Positions 27,301-37,072 are shown, counted from the stretch's first letter. The stretch is DNA of 64,000 nt from Manganitrophus sp963718695 (GCA_963718695.1 OY970371.1:2170001-2234000); one strand, 5' to 3'. The notes: a model not told the origin generated them from the sequence alone. Made by a program: numbers and translations.

Positions 27301-28852
27301 CCAATTGATCTCCCCGCCGCCGCATCATGACATCTACTCCATCGAAGATCTGGCCCAGCTGATTTTTGATTTGAAGAATGTGAATCCAAACGCGGCGGTC
27401 TCGGTGAAGCTCGTCTCCGAGGTCGGCGTCGGAACGGTCGCGGCCGGCGTCGCCAAGGCGCATGCCGACAAAATCTTGATCTCGGGCGATTCCGGCGGCA
27501 CCGGCGCCTCTCCGTGGGGCTCGATCAAACATGCCGGGATTCCCTGGGAATTGGGGTTGGCCGAGACGCAACAGACGCTGGTTCTGAACGATCTGCGCGG
27601 ACGGGTCCGGGTTGAAACCGACGGGCAATTGAAGACCGGCCGGGACGTCGTCATCGCCACCCTGCTGGGGGCCGAAGAGTTCGGCTTCTCGACGGCGCCG
27701 TTGATCGTCGAGGGATGTATCATGATGCGCAAGTGCCATCTGAACACCTGCCCGGTCGGAATCGCGACACAAGATCCGGTGCTTCGGAAAAAATTCACCG
27801 GCAAGCCGGAACATCTGGTGAATTACTTCTTCTACGTCGCCGAAGAGGTCCGGGAGTTCATGGCAAAGCTCGGCTTCCGCACATTTAAGGAGATGATCGG
27901 ACGGGTCGATAAAATCAAGGCGCAAAGGGCGCTCGATCATTGGAAGGCCCATGGCCTCGATCTCTCCCCGCTGCTGAAGCGGCCGGAGGTCGGCCCCGAG
28001 ATCGCGACCTACTGCGTGATGGCGCAAGAGCATGGCTTGGAGAAGGCGCTGGACCATGAGCTCATCAAACTCGCCCGACCGGCGCTGGAATCAGGGCAAA
28101 AGATCGAATTTCCCCTCCCGATCCGAAACATTTATCGAACGGTCGGAGCGATGCTCTCGGGTGAGATCACGAAGCGCTATGGCGCGGAAGGGCTTCCTCC
28201 CGATACGGTCCACTTCAAGTTCACCGGCTCGGCCGGCCAGAGCTTCGGCGCCTGGTGCGTCAACGGCCTCTCGCTCACGCTGGAGGGAGAGTCGAACGAC
28301 TACCTCGGGAAAGGAATGGCCGGCGGACGGATCGTCGTTTATCCTCCCAAAGCGGCAACCTATCCCCCGGAAGAAACCATCTTGGTCGGCAACACCGTCC
28401 TTTACGGCGCCACCGGGGGGGAATGTTACCTCTACGGGATGGCGGGAGAGCGCTTCGCCGTCCGCAACTCCGGGGCGCGCGCCGTGATCGAAGGGGTCGG
28501 CGACCACGGTTGTGAGTACATGACCGGCGGGGTCGTGGTGGTCCTCGGAAAAACCGGGCGGAACTTCGCGGCCGGCATGAGCGGCGGGGTGGCTTTCGTC
28601 TACAACGAAGACGGCGCCTTCGAGCGGCGATGCAACTTGAGCATGGTGGAGCTCGATCCCCTTCGGGAGAAAAAAGACCAGCTGCTCCTCAAGGGACTGA
28701 TTGAAAAACACCTCGCCTACACCGGAAGCGAAAAAGCCAAGCAGATCCTTGGACAGTGGGAGTGGGCGCTCCCCAAATTCGTTCGGGTCATGTCGGTCGA
28801 GTACAAGAAAGTGCTGGAGCAGCGTGCGCGGCAGAAGACGGCCGTTCATTAA
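24314..28852 (+). CDS. gltB: Glutamate synthase large (alpha) subunit
   Basis: A 1,512-residue enzyme, the normal length. With GltD it makes two glutamates from glutamine and 2-oxoglutarate. Cys29 (EKDSCGIGFVADIKG) is the amidotransferase nucleophile after removal of a 28-residue propeptide; HSRFSTNTFPSWPLAHP is the class II glutaminase signature. The synthase part carries the FMN site (GDSGGTGASPWGS) and the 3Fe-4S motif (KCHLNTCPVGIAT). The C-terminal beta-helix GXXGXXXG repeats follow (GKGMAGGRIVVYP, GATGGECYLYG). AGGAG stands 11 bases before ATG. It is second in a TrmB-gltB-gltD operon. Confidence 0.98.
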   Translation: MQRHGAPENLPGFPPKQGLYDPQFEKDSCGIGFVADIKGRRSHNIIQKGLQVLENLSHRGAVGCDPCTGDGAGILLQVPHVFLKRACGEIGIALPEPGQYGVGMVFLPPSPADRRACETLFEKVITEEGQRFLGWRDVPTKEDHVGEVARRTVPAIRQIFIARNSLNETEFERKLYVIRKRAESAVRQSAIERRNYFYISSLSCSTIIYKGLLLPSQIPLFYPDLADAQVVSALALVHSRFSTNTFPSWPLAHPYRYICHNGEINTLKGNVNWMRARQGRLSSELFGEEIEKLFPIIGENQSDSACFDNALEFLIMGGRSLPHAMMMLIPEAWAGNPDMDLDRRGFYEYHASMMEPWDGPAAVAFTDGKLIGATLDRNGLRPARYLVTKGDLVVLASEAGVLSFPPEEIRTKGRLQPGKMFLVDTVQGRIIDDKEIKADICGRKPYRFWIMANRINVEDLPEPLNVHQPDHITLRQRQQTFGYSLEDLKMIMTPMAVNGEEPIGSMGTDTPLAVLSDRPQVLFKYFKQLFAQVTNPPIDPIREQLVMSLVTNIGPKSNLLGETPEHARRIRVQQPILTNADLEKIRTIADGHFKTQTLRMLFPAAEGPSGLAPALERLCKEASEAIRAGYKFIILSDRGVNAEWAPIPSLLAISAVHHHLIRECTRTEVGLIIESGEPREVHHYACLIGYGAGSINPYLAFETLTDMAREGYFPETIDEPTAEGKYIKSINKGLLKIFSKMGISTVQSYCGAQIFEAIGLSSELINRYFTGTPSRIEGIGIEALAEEVLRRHAQAHELTPTKQLDYGGEYHYRIQAEHHNWNPETIMKLQHATQNESYATFKEFSRAVNDESSARANLRGLLDFQLLPTPIPLDEVEPASEIVKRFNTGAMSYGSISKEAHEMLAVAMNRIGGKSNTGEGGEDPERFIPLPNGDSKSSAIKQVASARFGVTTNYLINARELQIKMAQGAKPGEGGQLPGHKVDEVIARMRYATPGVQLISPPPHHDIYSIEDLAQLIFDLKNVNPNAAVSVKLVSEVGVGTVAAGVAKAHADKILISGDSGGTGASPWGSIKHAGIPWELGLAETQQTLVLNDLRGRVRVETDGQLKTGRDVVIATLLGAEEFGFSTAPLIVEGCIMMRKCHLNTCPVGIATQDPVLRKKFTGKPEHLVNYFFYVAEEVREFMAKLGFRTFKEMIGRVDKIKAQRALDHWKAHGLDLSPLLKRPEVGPEIATYCVMAQEHGLEKALDHELIKLARPALESGQKIEFPLPIRNIYRTVGAMLSGEITKRYGAEGLPPDTVHFKFTGSAGQSFGAWCVNGLSLTLEGESNDYLGKGMAGGRIVVYPPKAATYPPEETILVGNTVLYGATGGECYLYGMAGERFAVRNSGARAVIEGVGDHGCEYMTGGVVVVLGKTGRNFAAGMSGGVAFVYNEDGAFERRCNLSMVELDPLREKKDQLLLKGLIEKHLAYTGSEKAKQILGQWEWALPKFVRVMSVEYKKVLEQRARQKTAVH

Positions 28853-28869
28853 GTCATTTGGAGTTTCGA

Positions 28870-30309
28870 ATGGGTGATGTAAAAGGGTTTTTAAAGTTCA
28901 AGCGAGAGGGGCCGAAGCGGCGTCCGGCACCGGAGCGGGTCAAAGACTGGAAGGAGTTCTACCAGCCGATCTCCGAGGACGCCCTCCAGGTTCAGGGGGC
29001 CCGCTGCATGGATTGCGGAACCCCTTTCTGCCAGGGAACCACCGGCTGCCCGGTCCAGAACATGATTCCCGACTGGAATGACCTGGTCCACCGGGGCCGC
29101 TGGCGGGACGCGCTCAAGATGCTCCACTCGACCAACAACTTCCCGGAGTTCACCGGACGGCTCTGCCCCGCCCCCTGCGAGTCGGCCTGCGTCCTGGGGA
29201 TCATCGACGATCCGGTTTCGATCCGGGTAATCGAGTGGAATATCATCGATCGCGGCTTTAATGAAGGGTGGGTGGCCCCGATCGCTCCGGAACAAGAGAC
29301 CGGCAAGAAGGTCGCCGTCGTCGGCTCCGGACCGGCCGGTCTCGCCGCGGCACAACAACTCCGCCGCCTGGGACATTCGGTGACGGTCTTCGAGCGGGAC
29401 GATCGGATCGGCGGGTTGCTCCGCTACGGCATCCCCGATTTTAAAATGGAAAAGTCGGTCCTCGATCGGCGGCTGGAGCAGATGACGGCGGAAGGGGTGA
29501 CTTTCAAAACGAAGGTCGAGGTCGGAAAGGATCTCACGGTCGACCAGCTCCGGCGGGAATTCGAGGCCGTTCTCCTCACCGGCGGGGCGATGCAGGCGAG
29601 GGAACTCCCCGTCCCCGGGCGCGAGCTGACCGGAATCCACCTCGCGATGGAATACCTGACCCAACAGAACAAGATCAACGCCGGAGACGCCGTCGATCCA
29701 CCTCAACGGATCGATGCCAAGGGGAAGCGGGTCGTTATCATCGGCGGCGGCGACACCGGCTCCGACTGTCTCGGAACCGCGCACCGCCAGGGAGCCGAAG
29801 AGATCTACCAATTCGAGCTCCTCCCCGAACCGCCGCCGAAGCGCGCCACCTCGACCCCCTGGCCTCTCTGGCCGATGCAGCTCCGCTCTTCCCATGCCCA
29901 CGAAGAAGGGTGCAAGCGGGAGTGGCGTGTTTCGACAAAAGCGTTCGTGGGAAAGAATGGTCGCGTCGAGAAGCTTCAGGCCGTTCGTGTCGAGTTGAAG
30001 ACCGACGCGGAAGGCCGTACCCAATTCACAGAAATCCCCGGAAGCGCGTTCGAGCTCCAGGTCGATTTGGTTTTGTTGGCGATGGGATTTACCGGTCCGG
30101 TAAAAAAGGGCTTACTGGCCGATCTCGGTGTGACGCTCGATCCACGCGGGAATGTCGCGGTCGACACGCATCACCGGACGAGCGTCGAAGGGGTCTTCGC
30201 CGCCGGCGACATGAAGCGCGGCGCCTCCCTGATCGTCTGGGCCATTCGAGAAGGACGGGATGCGGCGAAGGGAATCGATCGGTATCTGCGGAAAGCACAG
30301 CCGGCTTGA
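28870..30309 (+). CDS. gltD: Glutamate synthase small (beta) subunit
   Basis: A 479-residue NADPH-dependent flavoprotein. The N-terminal Cys clusters (RCMDCGTPFC, GCPVQN, LCPAPCESAC) bind two 4Fe-4S centres. FAD sits at VVGSGPAGLAAAQQL and NADPH at VIIGGGDTGSDCLG; the C-terminal FAD contact is GVFAAGDMKRGASLIVWAI. The ATG at 28870 follows TTGGAG and lies 17 bp after gltB. It passes electrons from NADPH to GltB. A homologous subunit occurs in other oxidoreductases, but the pairing settles the name. Confidence 0.97.
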   Translation: MGDVKGFLKFKREGPKRRPAPERVKDWKEFYQPISEDALQVQGARCMDCGTPFCQGTTGCPVQNMIPDWNDLVHRGRWRDALKMLHSTNNFPEFTGRLCPAPCESACVLGIIDDPVSIRVIEWNIIDRGFNEGWVAPIAPEQETGKKVAVVGSGPAGLAAAQQLRRLGHSVTVFERDDRIGGLLRYGIPDFKMEKSVLDRRLEQMTAEGVTFKTKVEVGKDLTVDQLRREFEAVLLTGGAMQARELPVPGRELTGIHLAMEYLTQQNKINAGDAVDPPQRIDAKGKRVVIIGGGDTGSDCLGTAHRQGAEEIYQFELLPEPPPKRATSTPWPLWPMQLRSSHAHEEGCKREWRVSTKAFVGKNGRVEKLQAVRVELKTDAEGRTQFTEIPGSAFELQVDLVLLAMGFTGPVKKGLLADLGVTLDPRGNVAVDTHHRTSVEGVFAAGDMKRGASLIVWAIREGRDAAKGIDRYLRKAQPA

Positions 30310-30651
30310 TCAGGAGGAGGGGTCTTTTTTTTCTCCCGACCCTTCCTCTTTCACCGACTTCAAATACTCCTCCCACTCGATCAGCAACATATACTTCTTC
30401 TTCGTATTGCACTCCTTGCAGGCGGGCACGACATTCCCTTTGGCGCTCTTCCCGCCCCGCCCGAGCGGGACAATGTGGTCCATCGTCAGCTCGGCCGGCT
30501 TGAACGTTCGACCGCAGTAATAGCAAATCCCGGTGCTCCGGCGGCGCTTCCACCACTGGCTGTTCCGAAGCTCGCGTGCCTTCGCCTTCTCGCGTTTGAT
30601 GTCGTCATCGTCCACATCCGTGTAAAAGGGCTCTGTCATCTTTTCTTTCAT
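30310..30651 (-). CDS. HNH endonuclease
   Basis: A protein of about 113 residues (start MKEKMTEPF; a start five codons earlier would lie in the palindromic repeat). It has an HNH/His-Me finger: CYYCGRTF, DHIVPLGRGGKSAKGNVV, CKECNTKK, with two CxxC pairs binding zinc and the catalytic DH...N...; this is the common small McrA-like HNH form. The N-terminus is acidic then basic (VDDDDIKREKAKARELRNS). It converges on gltD with no gap and is followed upstream by exonuclease III. Host repair or a selfish-element remnant cannot be told apart. Confidence 0.85.
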   Translation of the reverse strand: MKEKMTEPFYTDVDDDDIKREKAKARELRNSQWWKRRRSTGICYYCGRTFKPAELTMDHIVPLGRGGKSAKGNVVPACKECNTKKKYMLLIEWEEYLKSVKEEGSGEKKDPSS

Positions 30652-30654
30652 GTC

Positions 30655-30674
30655 ATTCCCGCGCACGCGGGAAT
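30655..30674. repeat. Dispersed palindromic repeat of ATTCCCGCG...CGCGGGAAT type
   Basis: Nine-base arms ATTCCCGCG and CGCGGGAAT around CA, followed by TCCAG. This resembles the widespread intergenic palindromes such as Neisseria dRS3 (ATTCCC-N8-GGGAAT). Only one copy is in the window. It lies just upstream of the HNH start. Confidence 0.6.
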
Positions 30675-30757
30675 CCAGACATCAATGCCGCTTCCTGGAG
30701 GCCCGCTTTCGCGAGCATGACGCAATGAGAAACTTAAATGAAGAACGACCTGTCTGA

Positions 30758-31528
30758 TTATTCAATCACTGCCATCACCGGCGCGTGGTCCGACGGTCGC
30801 TCTTCGGCGCGGGGATCTTTGTCGATCTCGCACCCGCGGCAGCGCGCGGCCACGGCGGGCGTCCCCCAGATGTGATCGATCCGAAGACCGAGGTTTCGGC
30901 GGAAGGCGGCGATCCGATAATCCCACCAACTGTACACCCCCGCCTCCGCGTGATGGAGCCGGAAGAGATCTTCCAGTCCCCACGATTTGAGATGCGCCAG
31001 CGCCGCCCGCGCTTCGGGATGGAAGAGGACTTCCCCTACCCATGCCGCCGGATCATGGACGTCGATCGGCTCCGGCGCGACATTGAAGTCGCCGACCATC
31101 ACAAGCGGCTCCTCGGGCTTGTGGCATTGATCGAGATAGGTCCGAAGCCGCGCGATGAAACCAAGCTTATAGATAAACTTCTCAGAGCCGACCGATTGAC
31201 CGTTCGGCATGTAGACATTGATCACACGGATGCCGTCGATCGTCGCCGCCATCAGCCGTTTCTGTTCATCGAGCGGCAGATCGGGAAAGCCGATCCTCAC
31301 GTCGGTCAATGGCCGCTTCGACAACATCGCCACCCCGTTATAGCTCTTCTGCCCGGCGACCGCCGGCTCATACCCCGCCGACCGAAAGGCTTCCATCGGG
31401 AATTTCTCATCCTCCACCTTCGTCTCCTGAAGGCAGAGAAGATCGGGCTCGTGCTTCCGAAGCCAGCTTAAAACGGACTCCTGCCGGGTGCGAACCGAGT
31501 TCACGTTCCAGGTGGCGATCTTGATCAC
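30758..31528 (-). CDS. xth: Exodeoxyribonuclease III
   Basis: A 256-residue AP endonuclease / 3'-5' exonuclease for base-excision repair. Conserved stretches in order: MIKIATWNVNSVRTR, DLLCLQETKVEDEKFP, VINVYMPNGQ, VMVGDFNVAPEPIDVHDP, YSWWDYRIAAFRRNLGLRIDHIWGTP and the terminal RPSDHAPVMAVI with the catalytic His. GAGGAAATGTG stands before the ATG. Length and motifs match bacterial Xth. Single gene between an HNH nuclease and the DUF1059 gene. Confidence 0.95.
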   Translation of the reverse strand: MIKIATWNVNSVRTRQESVLSWLRKHEPDLLCLQETKVEDEKFPMEAFRSAGYEPAVAGQKSYNGVAMLSKRPLTDVRIGFPDLPLDEQKRLMAATIDGIRVINVYMPNGQSVGSEKFIYKLGFIARLRTYLDQCHKPEEPLVMVGDFNVAPEPIDVHDPAAWVGEVLFHPEARAALAHLKSWGLEDLFRLHHAEAGVYSWWDYRIAAFRRNLGLRIDHIWGTPAVAARCRGCEIDKDPRAEERPSDHAPVMAVIE

Positions 31529-31674
31529 ATTTCCTCCGCAATCCGATACGTTTGTCTTGTCATATCACTTCGGACCCCGATTTTCAATCCGCCCTGGCCC
31601 AAACTGACCCTTGTATCCCGTCTCCTGGATTTGCTACCCTAAGCATGATTCACCATCAAACGAGGAGGTGTGAC

Positions 31675-31860
31675 ATGAAAACGATCAGCTGTAGAGACGC
31701 CGGAATCGATTGTGACTTCGTTGCACGGGGCAACACCGCGGATGAAGTCATGAAAGCCGCCGCGGAACATGGCCGACAGAAACATGGCATGACCAATATT
31801 CCTCCCGACCTTCAACAGAAAATGCGCTCCCTCATCCGCGAGGAAAAACAAGCGGTTTAA
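31675..31860 (+). CDS. Small DUF1059-family protein
   Basis: A 61-residue protein, start chosen for the strong GAGGAGGTGTGAC site. MKTISCRDAGIDCDFVARGN with two cysteines, EVMKAAAEHGRQKHGM and PPDLQQKMRSLI match DUF1059, a family of unknown function in which the Cys pair and two His are conserved and might bind a metal. It is monocistronic, ending in a strong terminator. Confidence 0.88.
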   Translation: MKTISCRDAGIDCDFVARGNTADEVMKAAAEHGRQKHGMTNIPPDLQQKMRSLIREEKQAV

Positions 31861-31862
31861 TA

Positions 31863-31899
31863 AAAGGGCCGCCTCCGGATCAAAGAGGCGGCCCTTTTT
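31863..31899. terminator. Strong bidirectional rho-independent terminator
   Basis: A 13-bp stem (AAAGGGCCGCCTC with GAGGCGGCCCTTT), nine-base loop, and T tracts on both strands. It serves the DUF1059 gene and the convergent mtnB gene. Confidence 0.9.
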
Positions 31900-31925
31900 A
31901 TATTCGCTTTTCCGATGAAGCTTCG

Positions 31926-32570
31926 TCATCTCCTGTCCGCGCGCGCGACCATCGCTTCGAACAAAAAGTGGTAGACCTCCGCGTGCCGCTTCGTCTCCCA
32001 GAGATCGGCCCCCCAGATATAGGCCCCATGGTCCTTCACCAAAATGCAGTGCGCCTTCGCGAAGTCGGGATGCTCGATCGCCGTCTTAATCTGCCCGACC
32101 AGCTCCGGCTCGCGCGGCGTATTCTGAATGACCGGAACGGCATGCCGATCGATGTTGCTCAATCCGCGAATCCCTTTCAACATCTCGAGACCGTGAAAGA
32201 CGACCCGGTCGGACTTCCCCGCCAGATCACCGGCCAATACGGAAGAAAGCCCATGGCTGTGCATGACCGATCCGGCCCCCCGCTGATTAATCAAGAGGCA
32301 GAAGATGGTAGAACATTCGGACAGGCGCAATGTTTTGTTTTTCGGCGTACGAAGGATCGCCCCGCCGCGCCGATCGACGATGAAGAGATCGGAAGGTTGG
32401 ACCCGCTCTTTGTGAACGCCGGTCGGCGCCATCAGAAATCGATCGGCATCGAGCCCGGCACAGATCCCGCCGCCGGTCCCCGCCACCCATCCCTTTTCAT
32501 AAAAGAGGGCCAGCATCTCGGAGATCAGTGCCCGGGTGGTCGCTTCCGTGGCGCGTTGGTTCGGCATCAT
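31926..32570 (-). CDS. mtnB: Methylthioribulose-1-phosphate dehydratase
   Basis: A 214-residue class II aldolase-fold enzyme of the methionine salvage pathway, converting methylthioribulose-1-phosphate to the diketo phosphate. AGTGGGICAG-type loop (WVAGTGGGIC), zinc-binding His in SVMHSHGLSSVL, LSECSTIFCL, and KDHGAYIWGADLWETKRHAE near the end are diagnostic of MtnB against other fuculose-aldolase relatives. AGGGGGACTG precedes two ATG codons. No other mtn gene is in the window. Confidence 0.9.
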   Translation of the reverse strand: MMPNQRATEATTRALISEMLALFYEKGWVAGTGGGICAGLDADRFLMAPTGVHKERVQPSDLFIVDRRGGAILRTPKNKTLRLSECSTIFCLLINQRGAGSVMHSHGLSSVLAGDLAGKSDRVVFHGLEMLKGIRGLSNIDRHAVPVIQNTPREPELVGQIKTAIEHPDFAKAHCILVKDHGAYIWGADLWETKRHAEVYHFLFEAMVARADRR

Positions 32571-32647
32571 CAGTCCCCCTCTGGAATCAAAACGCCCCCG
32601 AGAATACCACTCTTTTTTTGACCGATCAATAGGAAATCACGCTCTTC

Positions 32648-35600
32648 TTACGCCGCGGTCCTGTCTTCGGAAGGCGGACGACGGCGCGTAAACCGGCGCT
32701 CCCAGACCCGGCCGAGCCACCCCTGAAACGTGTCGAGGTAAATGTAGACGACCGGCGTGATGTAGAGGGTCAGCAACTGCGAGAGAAGCAGACCGCCGAC
32801 CACCGCGATCCCCAGCGGACGGCGCGCCTCGGCGCCGGCGCCGAAGCCGAGGGCGATCGGGAGGGTCCCCATCAGCGCCGCCATCGTCGTCATCATGATC
32901 GGCCGGAAGCGAAGGAGCGCCCCTTCGTAGATCGACTCGGCCGGGCGTTTTCCGCTCCGCTCCGCGTCGAGCGCAAAATCGATCATCATAATGGCGTTCT
33001 TTTTGACGATTCCGATCAACATGATAATGCCGACGAAACCGTAAATGTTCAGCTCCATCCCGAAGAGGAGCAACGTCAAAAGCGCCCCGACCCCGGCCGA
33101 CGGGAGACCGGAGAGGATCGTCAGCGGATGGATAAAGCTTTCATAGAGAATCCCGAGGATCAGATAAATGACCAGAACCGCCACGATCAACAAAAGACCC
33201 ATCCCTTGGAGCGACGATTGAAAGGCCTGAGCGGCCCCCTGGAAGTGGGTGCTGAGGGTGGAAGGAAGCCCCAGCTCGCGCTGGAGGTTCTGAACCTGCC
33301 CCACCGCATCGCCCAACGACATCCCGGGTTGAAGATTAAACGAGATCGTGACCGACGGAAGCTGCCCCAGGTGGGTGATCGCCAGGGGGCCGACGCCGCG
33401 GGTGAATCTTGCCACGGCATTGAGGGGAACCAGCCGTCCGGTGTTCGATCGGATATAAAGCATCGAAAGCACATTGGGATCGGTCTGATAGCGCGGGCCC
33501 AGCTCCATCATGACCCAGTATTGATTCGACGGCGTGTAGATCGTCGAAACTTGACGCGCGCCGTACGCGTTGCCCAACGCCCGCTCGATCTGCCCCGCCG
33601 TGACCCCCAGGGCCGCGGCCCGGTCCCGATCGATGTCGACGATCACCTGAGGACTGTTGAGCCGAAGATCGGAATTGACATCCTGAAACCCCGGCAGCGC
33701 GCGGATTCGATCGAGCAGAATCGGCGCCCAGCGGTAGAGCTCCTGATTGTCGGCGCTCTGCAGTGTGTATTGATACGGGGCGCTGGTCAATTGACCGCCG
33801 ATCCGGATCGCCGGAGGATTCTGCAGGTAGGCGTTGATCCCCGGAACGGTCGCCAATTTCGGCCGGAGCCGCTGGACCACCTCATCGACGCTGGGCCGCT
33901 CCGGGCGGGGCTTCAAGCGAATGAAGATCCGGCCGGTGTTCGGAACGACGTTCGGTCCGCCGGCGCCGACCGAGGACATAAACGACTCGACCGCCGGGTC
34001 GCGGCGGATGATGTCGGCCACCGCCTGCTGGTGCCGCACCATTCCGTCGAATGAAATATCCTCCCTCGCTTCGGTAAATCCAAAAATCAGCCCGGTATCT
34101 TCATTCGGAATAAATCCCTTTGGGATGATGACGAAGAGAACGGCGGTGAAGACAAGGGTCAAGAAAAGAACAGCAAGGGTCATGCGGGGATAACCGAGGA
34201 CCCACTTCAGGCTCCGCTCATACGCGCGCTGCATCGCATCGAAGGCGCGTTCGGAGGCGGCATACAAACGGTTCTTCTTTTCGCGAGGGGGCCGGAGAAA
34301 TCGGCTGCACGCCATCGGCGTCAGCGACAAGGAGATAAAATCCGGAGACCAACACGGCCACGGCGATCGTCACGGCGAATTCACGAAGCAGCCGCCCCAC
34401 CACCCCTCCCATAAAAAGAACCGGGATGAAGACCGCCGCCAGAGAAAGGGTCATCGACACGATGGTAAACGCGATCTCCCGCGCGCCTCGGAGGGCGGCC
34501 CGAAAACGATCCTCTCCCCGCTCCACGTGGCGGACGATGTTCTCGAGCATGACGATGGCGTCATCCACCACGAAACCGACCGAGAGGGTCAAGGCCATCA
34601 AAGAAAGGTTGTTGAGGGAGTAACCGAGCAGATACATCACCGCGAAGGTCGCGACGATCGACATCGGAACCGCGAGGCTTGGAATCACCGTCGCCGACAG
34701 ATTTCTGAGAAAAAGAAAGATCACTAATATAACCAGGGCGATCGCCAAGATCAGGGTAAACTCAACGTCATGGACCGAGTCCCGAATCGACTCCGAGCGG
34801 TCATAGAGGATCGAGAGATCGACGGCGGCCGGAAGTTGCGCCCGGAAGGTCGGCAAAAGCTCCCGGATGGAATCGACCACCTGGACGGTGTTGGTCCCCG
34901 GCTGCCGCTGGATCGCCAGGACAAGCGCCCGGTCGGCGTTGTACCAGCTCGCGACTTTATCGGTCTGAACACTGTCCAGCACCCGCCCGAGTTGTTCGAG
35001 CCGCACCGGGGAGCCGTTGCGGTACGCGACGATCAGCGGCCGGTAGGCGGCGGCATCGGTCAGTTGCCCCGTCGTTTCGACGGTGAACGACTGATGGGGG
35101 CCTTCGAGATCTCCGGTCGGAAGATTGACGTTCCCTTGCGCGATCGCCTGCTCGACCTCATCGATTCCGATCCCGCGGGAGGCGAGGGCGTTTGGATCGA
35201 GCTGCGCCCGCACGGCATATTTCTGCGCCCCGAAGATCAACACCTGCGCGACACCGTTGATCGTGGAGATCCGCTGGGAGAGGAGGGTCTCCGCATAATC
35301 GTGAACCGTGTAGAGCGGAAGGGTTTTGGAGCTGAGGGCGAGAAAAAGGATCGGCTGGTCGGCGGGGTTTACTTTCTGATAACTCGGAGGGGTCGGCATC
35401 TCCGGCGGCAGTTGCCCTTGGGCCCGGGAAATCGCCGCCTGGATATCTTGTGCGCCGGCATCGATATCGCGATTCAGGTTGAATTGAATTGTAATCTGGG
35501 TCAGTCCCCGGCTGCTCGCCGAAGTCATCGAGTCGATGCCGGCAATGGTCGAGAACTGCCGCTCCAGCGGCGTCGCCACGGCGGCGGCCATGGTGTCGGG

Positions 35601-35765
35601 GTTGGCGCCGGGAAGACCGGCGGAGACCTGAATCGTCGGGAAATCGACATTCGGAAGATCGCTGACCGGAAGCTGTCGGAAACCGATGATGCCGAAGAGA
35701 AGGATCGCGAACATGACGAGGGTCGTCATCACCGGACGGCGGATGAACAGCTCGGTGATATTCAT
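32648..35765 (-). CDS. RND multidrug efflux permease (AcrB/MdtB type), one-base frameshift
   Basis: Read from ATG at 35765, the N-terminal half shows MNITELFIRRPVMTTLVMFA, the porter domain, and TM4 (SVGFVVDDAIVMLENIVRH) with the proton-relay Asp pair. The frame then breaks at about 34337-34340, in a TTTT run: deleting one T turns GFYLL into GFISLSLTPMACSRFL, the expected sequence, and continues to 32648 for about 1,038 residues, the normal RND length. The second half has the usual GLVKKNAIMMID-type TM10 (GIVKKNAIMMIDFALDAERSG). It overlaps the adaptor gene by four bases. No outer-membrane TolC partner is nearby. Confidence 0.92.
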
Positions 35766-36946
35766 CGGTCCCTTTCTCCGGAAGCGACGACGGTCTCGGT
35801 CTGCCGGATCTCGACACGGGCGCCGGGAGAGAGGCGAAGCTGCCCGTCGGTCACCACCTTCTGACCGGGCCGGAGCCCCCTTTCAATGACCGCCCGTTCG
35901 GAGACGGTCCTTGCGACCCGAACCGGCACCGATTCCACCGTGAGGTCTTCTTTGACGATGAAGACAAACGCGCCTTGCTGACCCGCCTGCACCGCTTGGG
36001 ACGGAATGACAATCGCATTCGGCTGCTCGGTCAATGTCAGAACCACGTTGACGAGCTGCCCCGGCCAAAGGGCGCGGTCTGGGTTGGGGAAGGTCCCCTT
36101 GAGTTGAATCGTCCCGGTGGCGGGATCGACGGCATTATTCACAAAGGTCAGTGTCCCCCGGGAAGCCGAACGCGGCTGGTTTGGAGGAGCCGCCTCGACC
36201 TGGAGCGGGCGGGAAGACAGATACCGATTGATCTCTGGCAGATCCTGTTGGGGGATGGAAAACGCGACGTTGATCGGTTGAATTTGGTTGATGGTGACCA
36301 GCGGCACGGTCTCATTGGCTCGAACCAGGTTTCCTTCGTCGACCATTAAGTTTCCGGTCTTCCCATCGATGGGAGCGTGGATGACCGTGTAGCTGAGCTG
36401 GAGCTTGGCGTTCTCCACCGCCGCCTGATCGGCGCGGACCGTCGCCTCAAGCGCTTCCGCAGTGGCGCGGACCCGGTCGAATTGTCCACGGGCCAGCAGC
36501 CCTTCTCGAAAGAGCTGCTCGCTTCTCTGGAGCTCCCTCCGGGCGTTCTCGGCCTGGACCGTGTCGCGTGTCAGCGCCGCCTCTACACGCCGAAGCTCTG
36601 CTTGTAACGAACGGGGATCGATGGTGAAGAGACGCTCTCCCCGCCGGACCTCCTCGCCCTCTTTAAAATGGACCCGGATGAGTTCCCCCTGAACCCGGGA
36701 CCGAACGGCGACGGTGGAAACGGCCTGGACGGTTCCAACCGCGTCTAATTGGATCGGAACGGTTTTGCGGACGGCCGTTCCCACCGTGACCGGGACCGCC
36801 CTACCGCTTCCTTGGGGTCCACTTTCAGGGGCCCCCGATCCTCGCCCGCACGCGGAGAGGAAAGAGAGAACCATCAGCAGCCCCGTCACCCGGAAGAAGA
36901 ACGGGAGATTAAGAGGACTTCGGAATCGAACAGATACATTTTCCAC
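35762..36946 (-). CDS. RND efflux periplasmic adaptor lipoprotein (MdtA/AcrA type)
   Basis: A 394-residue membrane-fusion protein. GTG at 36946 opens the frame; a hydrophobic segment ends in the lipobox LSAC, so it is probably lipid-anchored. Order: beta-barrel start VPVTVGTAVRKTVPIQLDAVG, biotinyl-lipoyl half VQAVSTVAVRSRVQGELIRV, a coiled-coil hairpin (about 105-175), the second lipoyl half VIHAPIDGKTGNLMVDEGNLV and the barrel domains. It couples the permease at 32648-35765 to an outer-membrane channel. The -10 box lies so close to the GTG that the mRNA may be leaderless. Confidence 0.93.
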   Translation of the reverse strand: MENVSVRFRSPLNLPFFFRVTGLLMVLSFLSACGRGSGAPESGPQGSGRAVPVTVGTAVRKTVPIQLDAVGTVQAVSTVAVRSRVQGELIRVHFKEGEEVRRGERLFTIDPRSLQAELRRVEAALTRDTVQAENARRELQRSEQLFREGLLARGQFDRVRATAEALEATVRADQAAVENAKLQLSYTVIHAPIDGKTGNLMVDEGNLVRANETVPLVTINQIQPINVAFSIPQQDLPEINRYLSSRPLQVEAAPPNQPRSASRGTLTFVNNAVDPATGTIQLKGTFPNPDRALWPGQLVNVVLTLTEQPNAIVIPSQAVQAGQQGAFVFIVKEDLTVESVPVRVARTVSERAVIERGLRPGQKVVTDGQLRLSPGARVEIRQTETVVASGERDR

Positions 36947-36954
36947 AATAATTC

Positions 36955-36984
36955 ATTGTAGGAAGGTGCTCGCAAGAGTGTCAA
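36955..36984 (-). promoter_or_regulatory. Promoter of the RND efflux operon
   Basis: Minus strand: TTGACA (36984-36979), 18-bp spacer, TACAAT (36960-36955). Strong hexamers. The expected transcription start (about 36948) is two bases from the GTG start codon. Confidence 0.65.
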
Positions 36985-37072
36985 TGTAACCAAATTGCAC
37001 AGAGATTGATCGGTAGGACGATACGGTAAAATTATCGATGAGATCGGTTTGTGATTTTATCTGAAGGATAAG

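Noticed and set aside
24341..28849. Several antisense frames of 60-290 codons across gltB
   Set aside because: They mirror gltB in complementary frames, lack ribosome-binding sites and show no family sequence.
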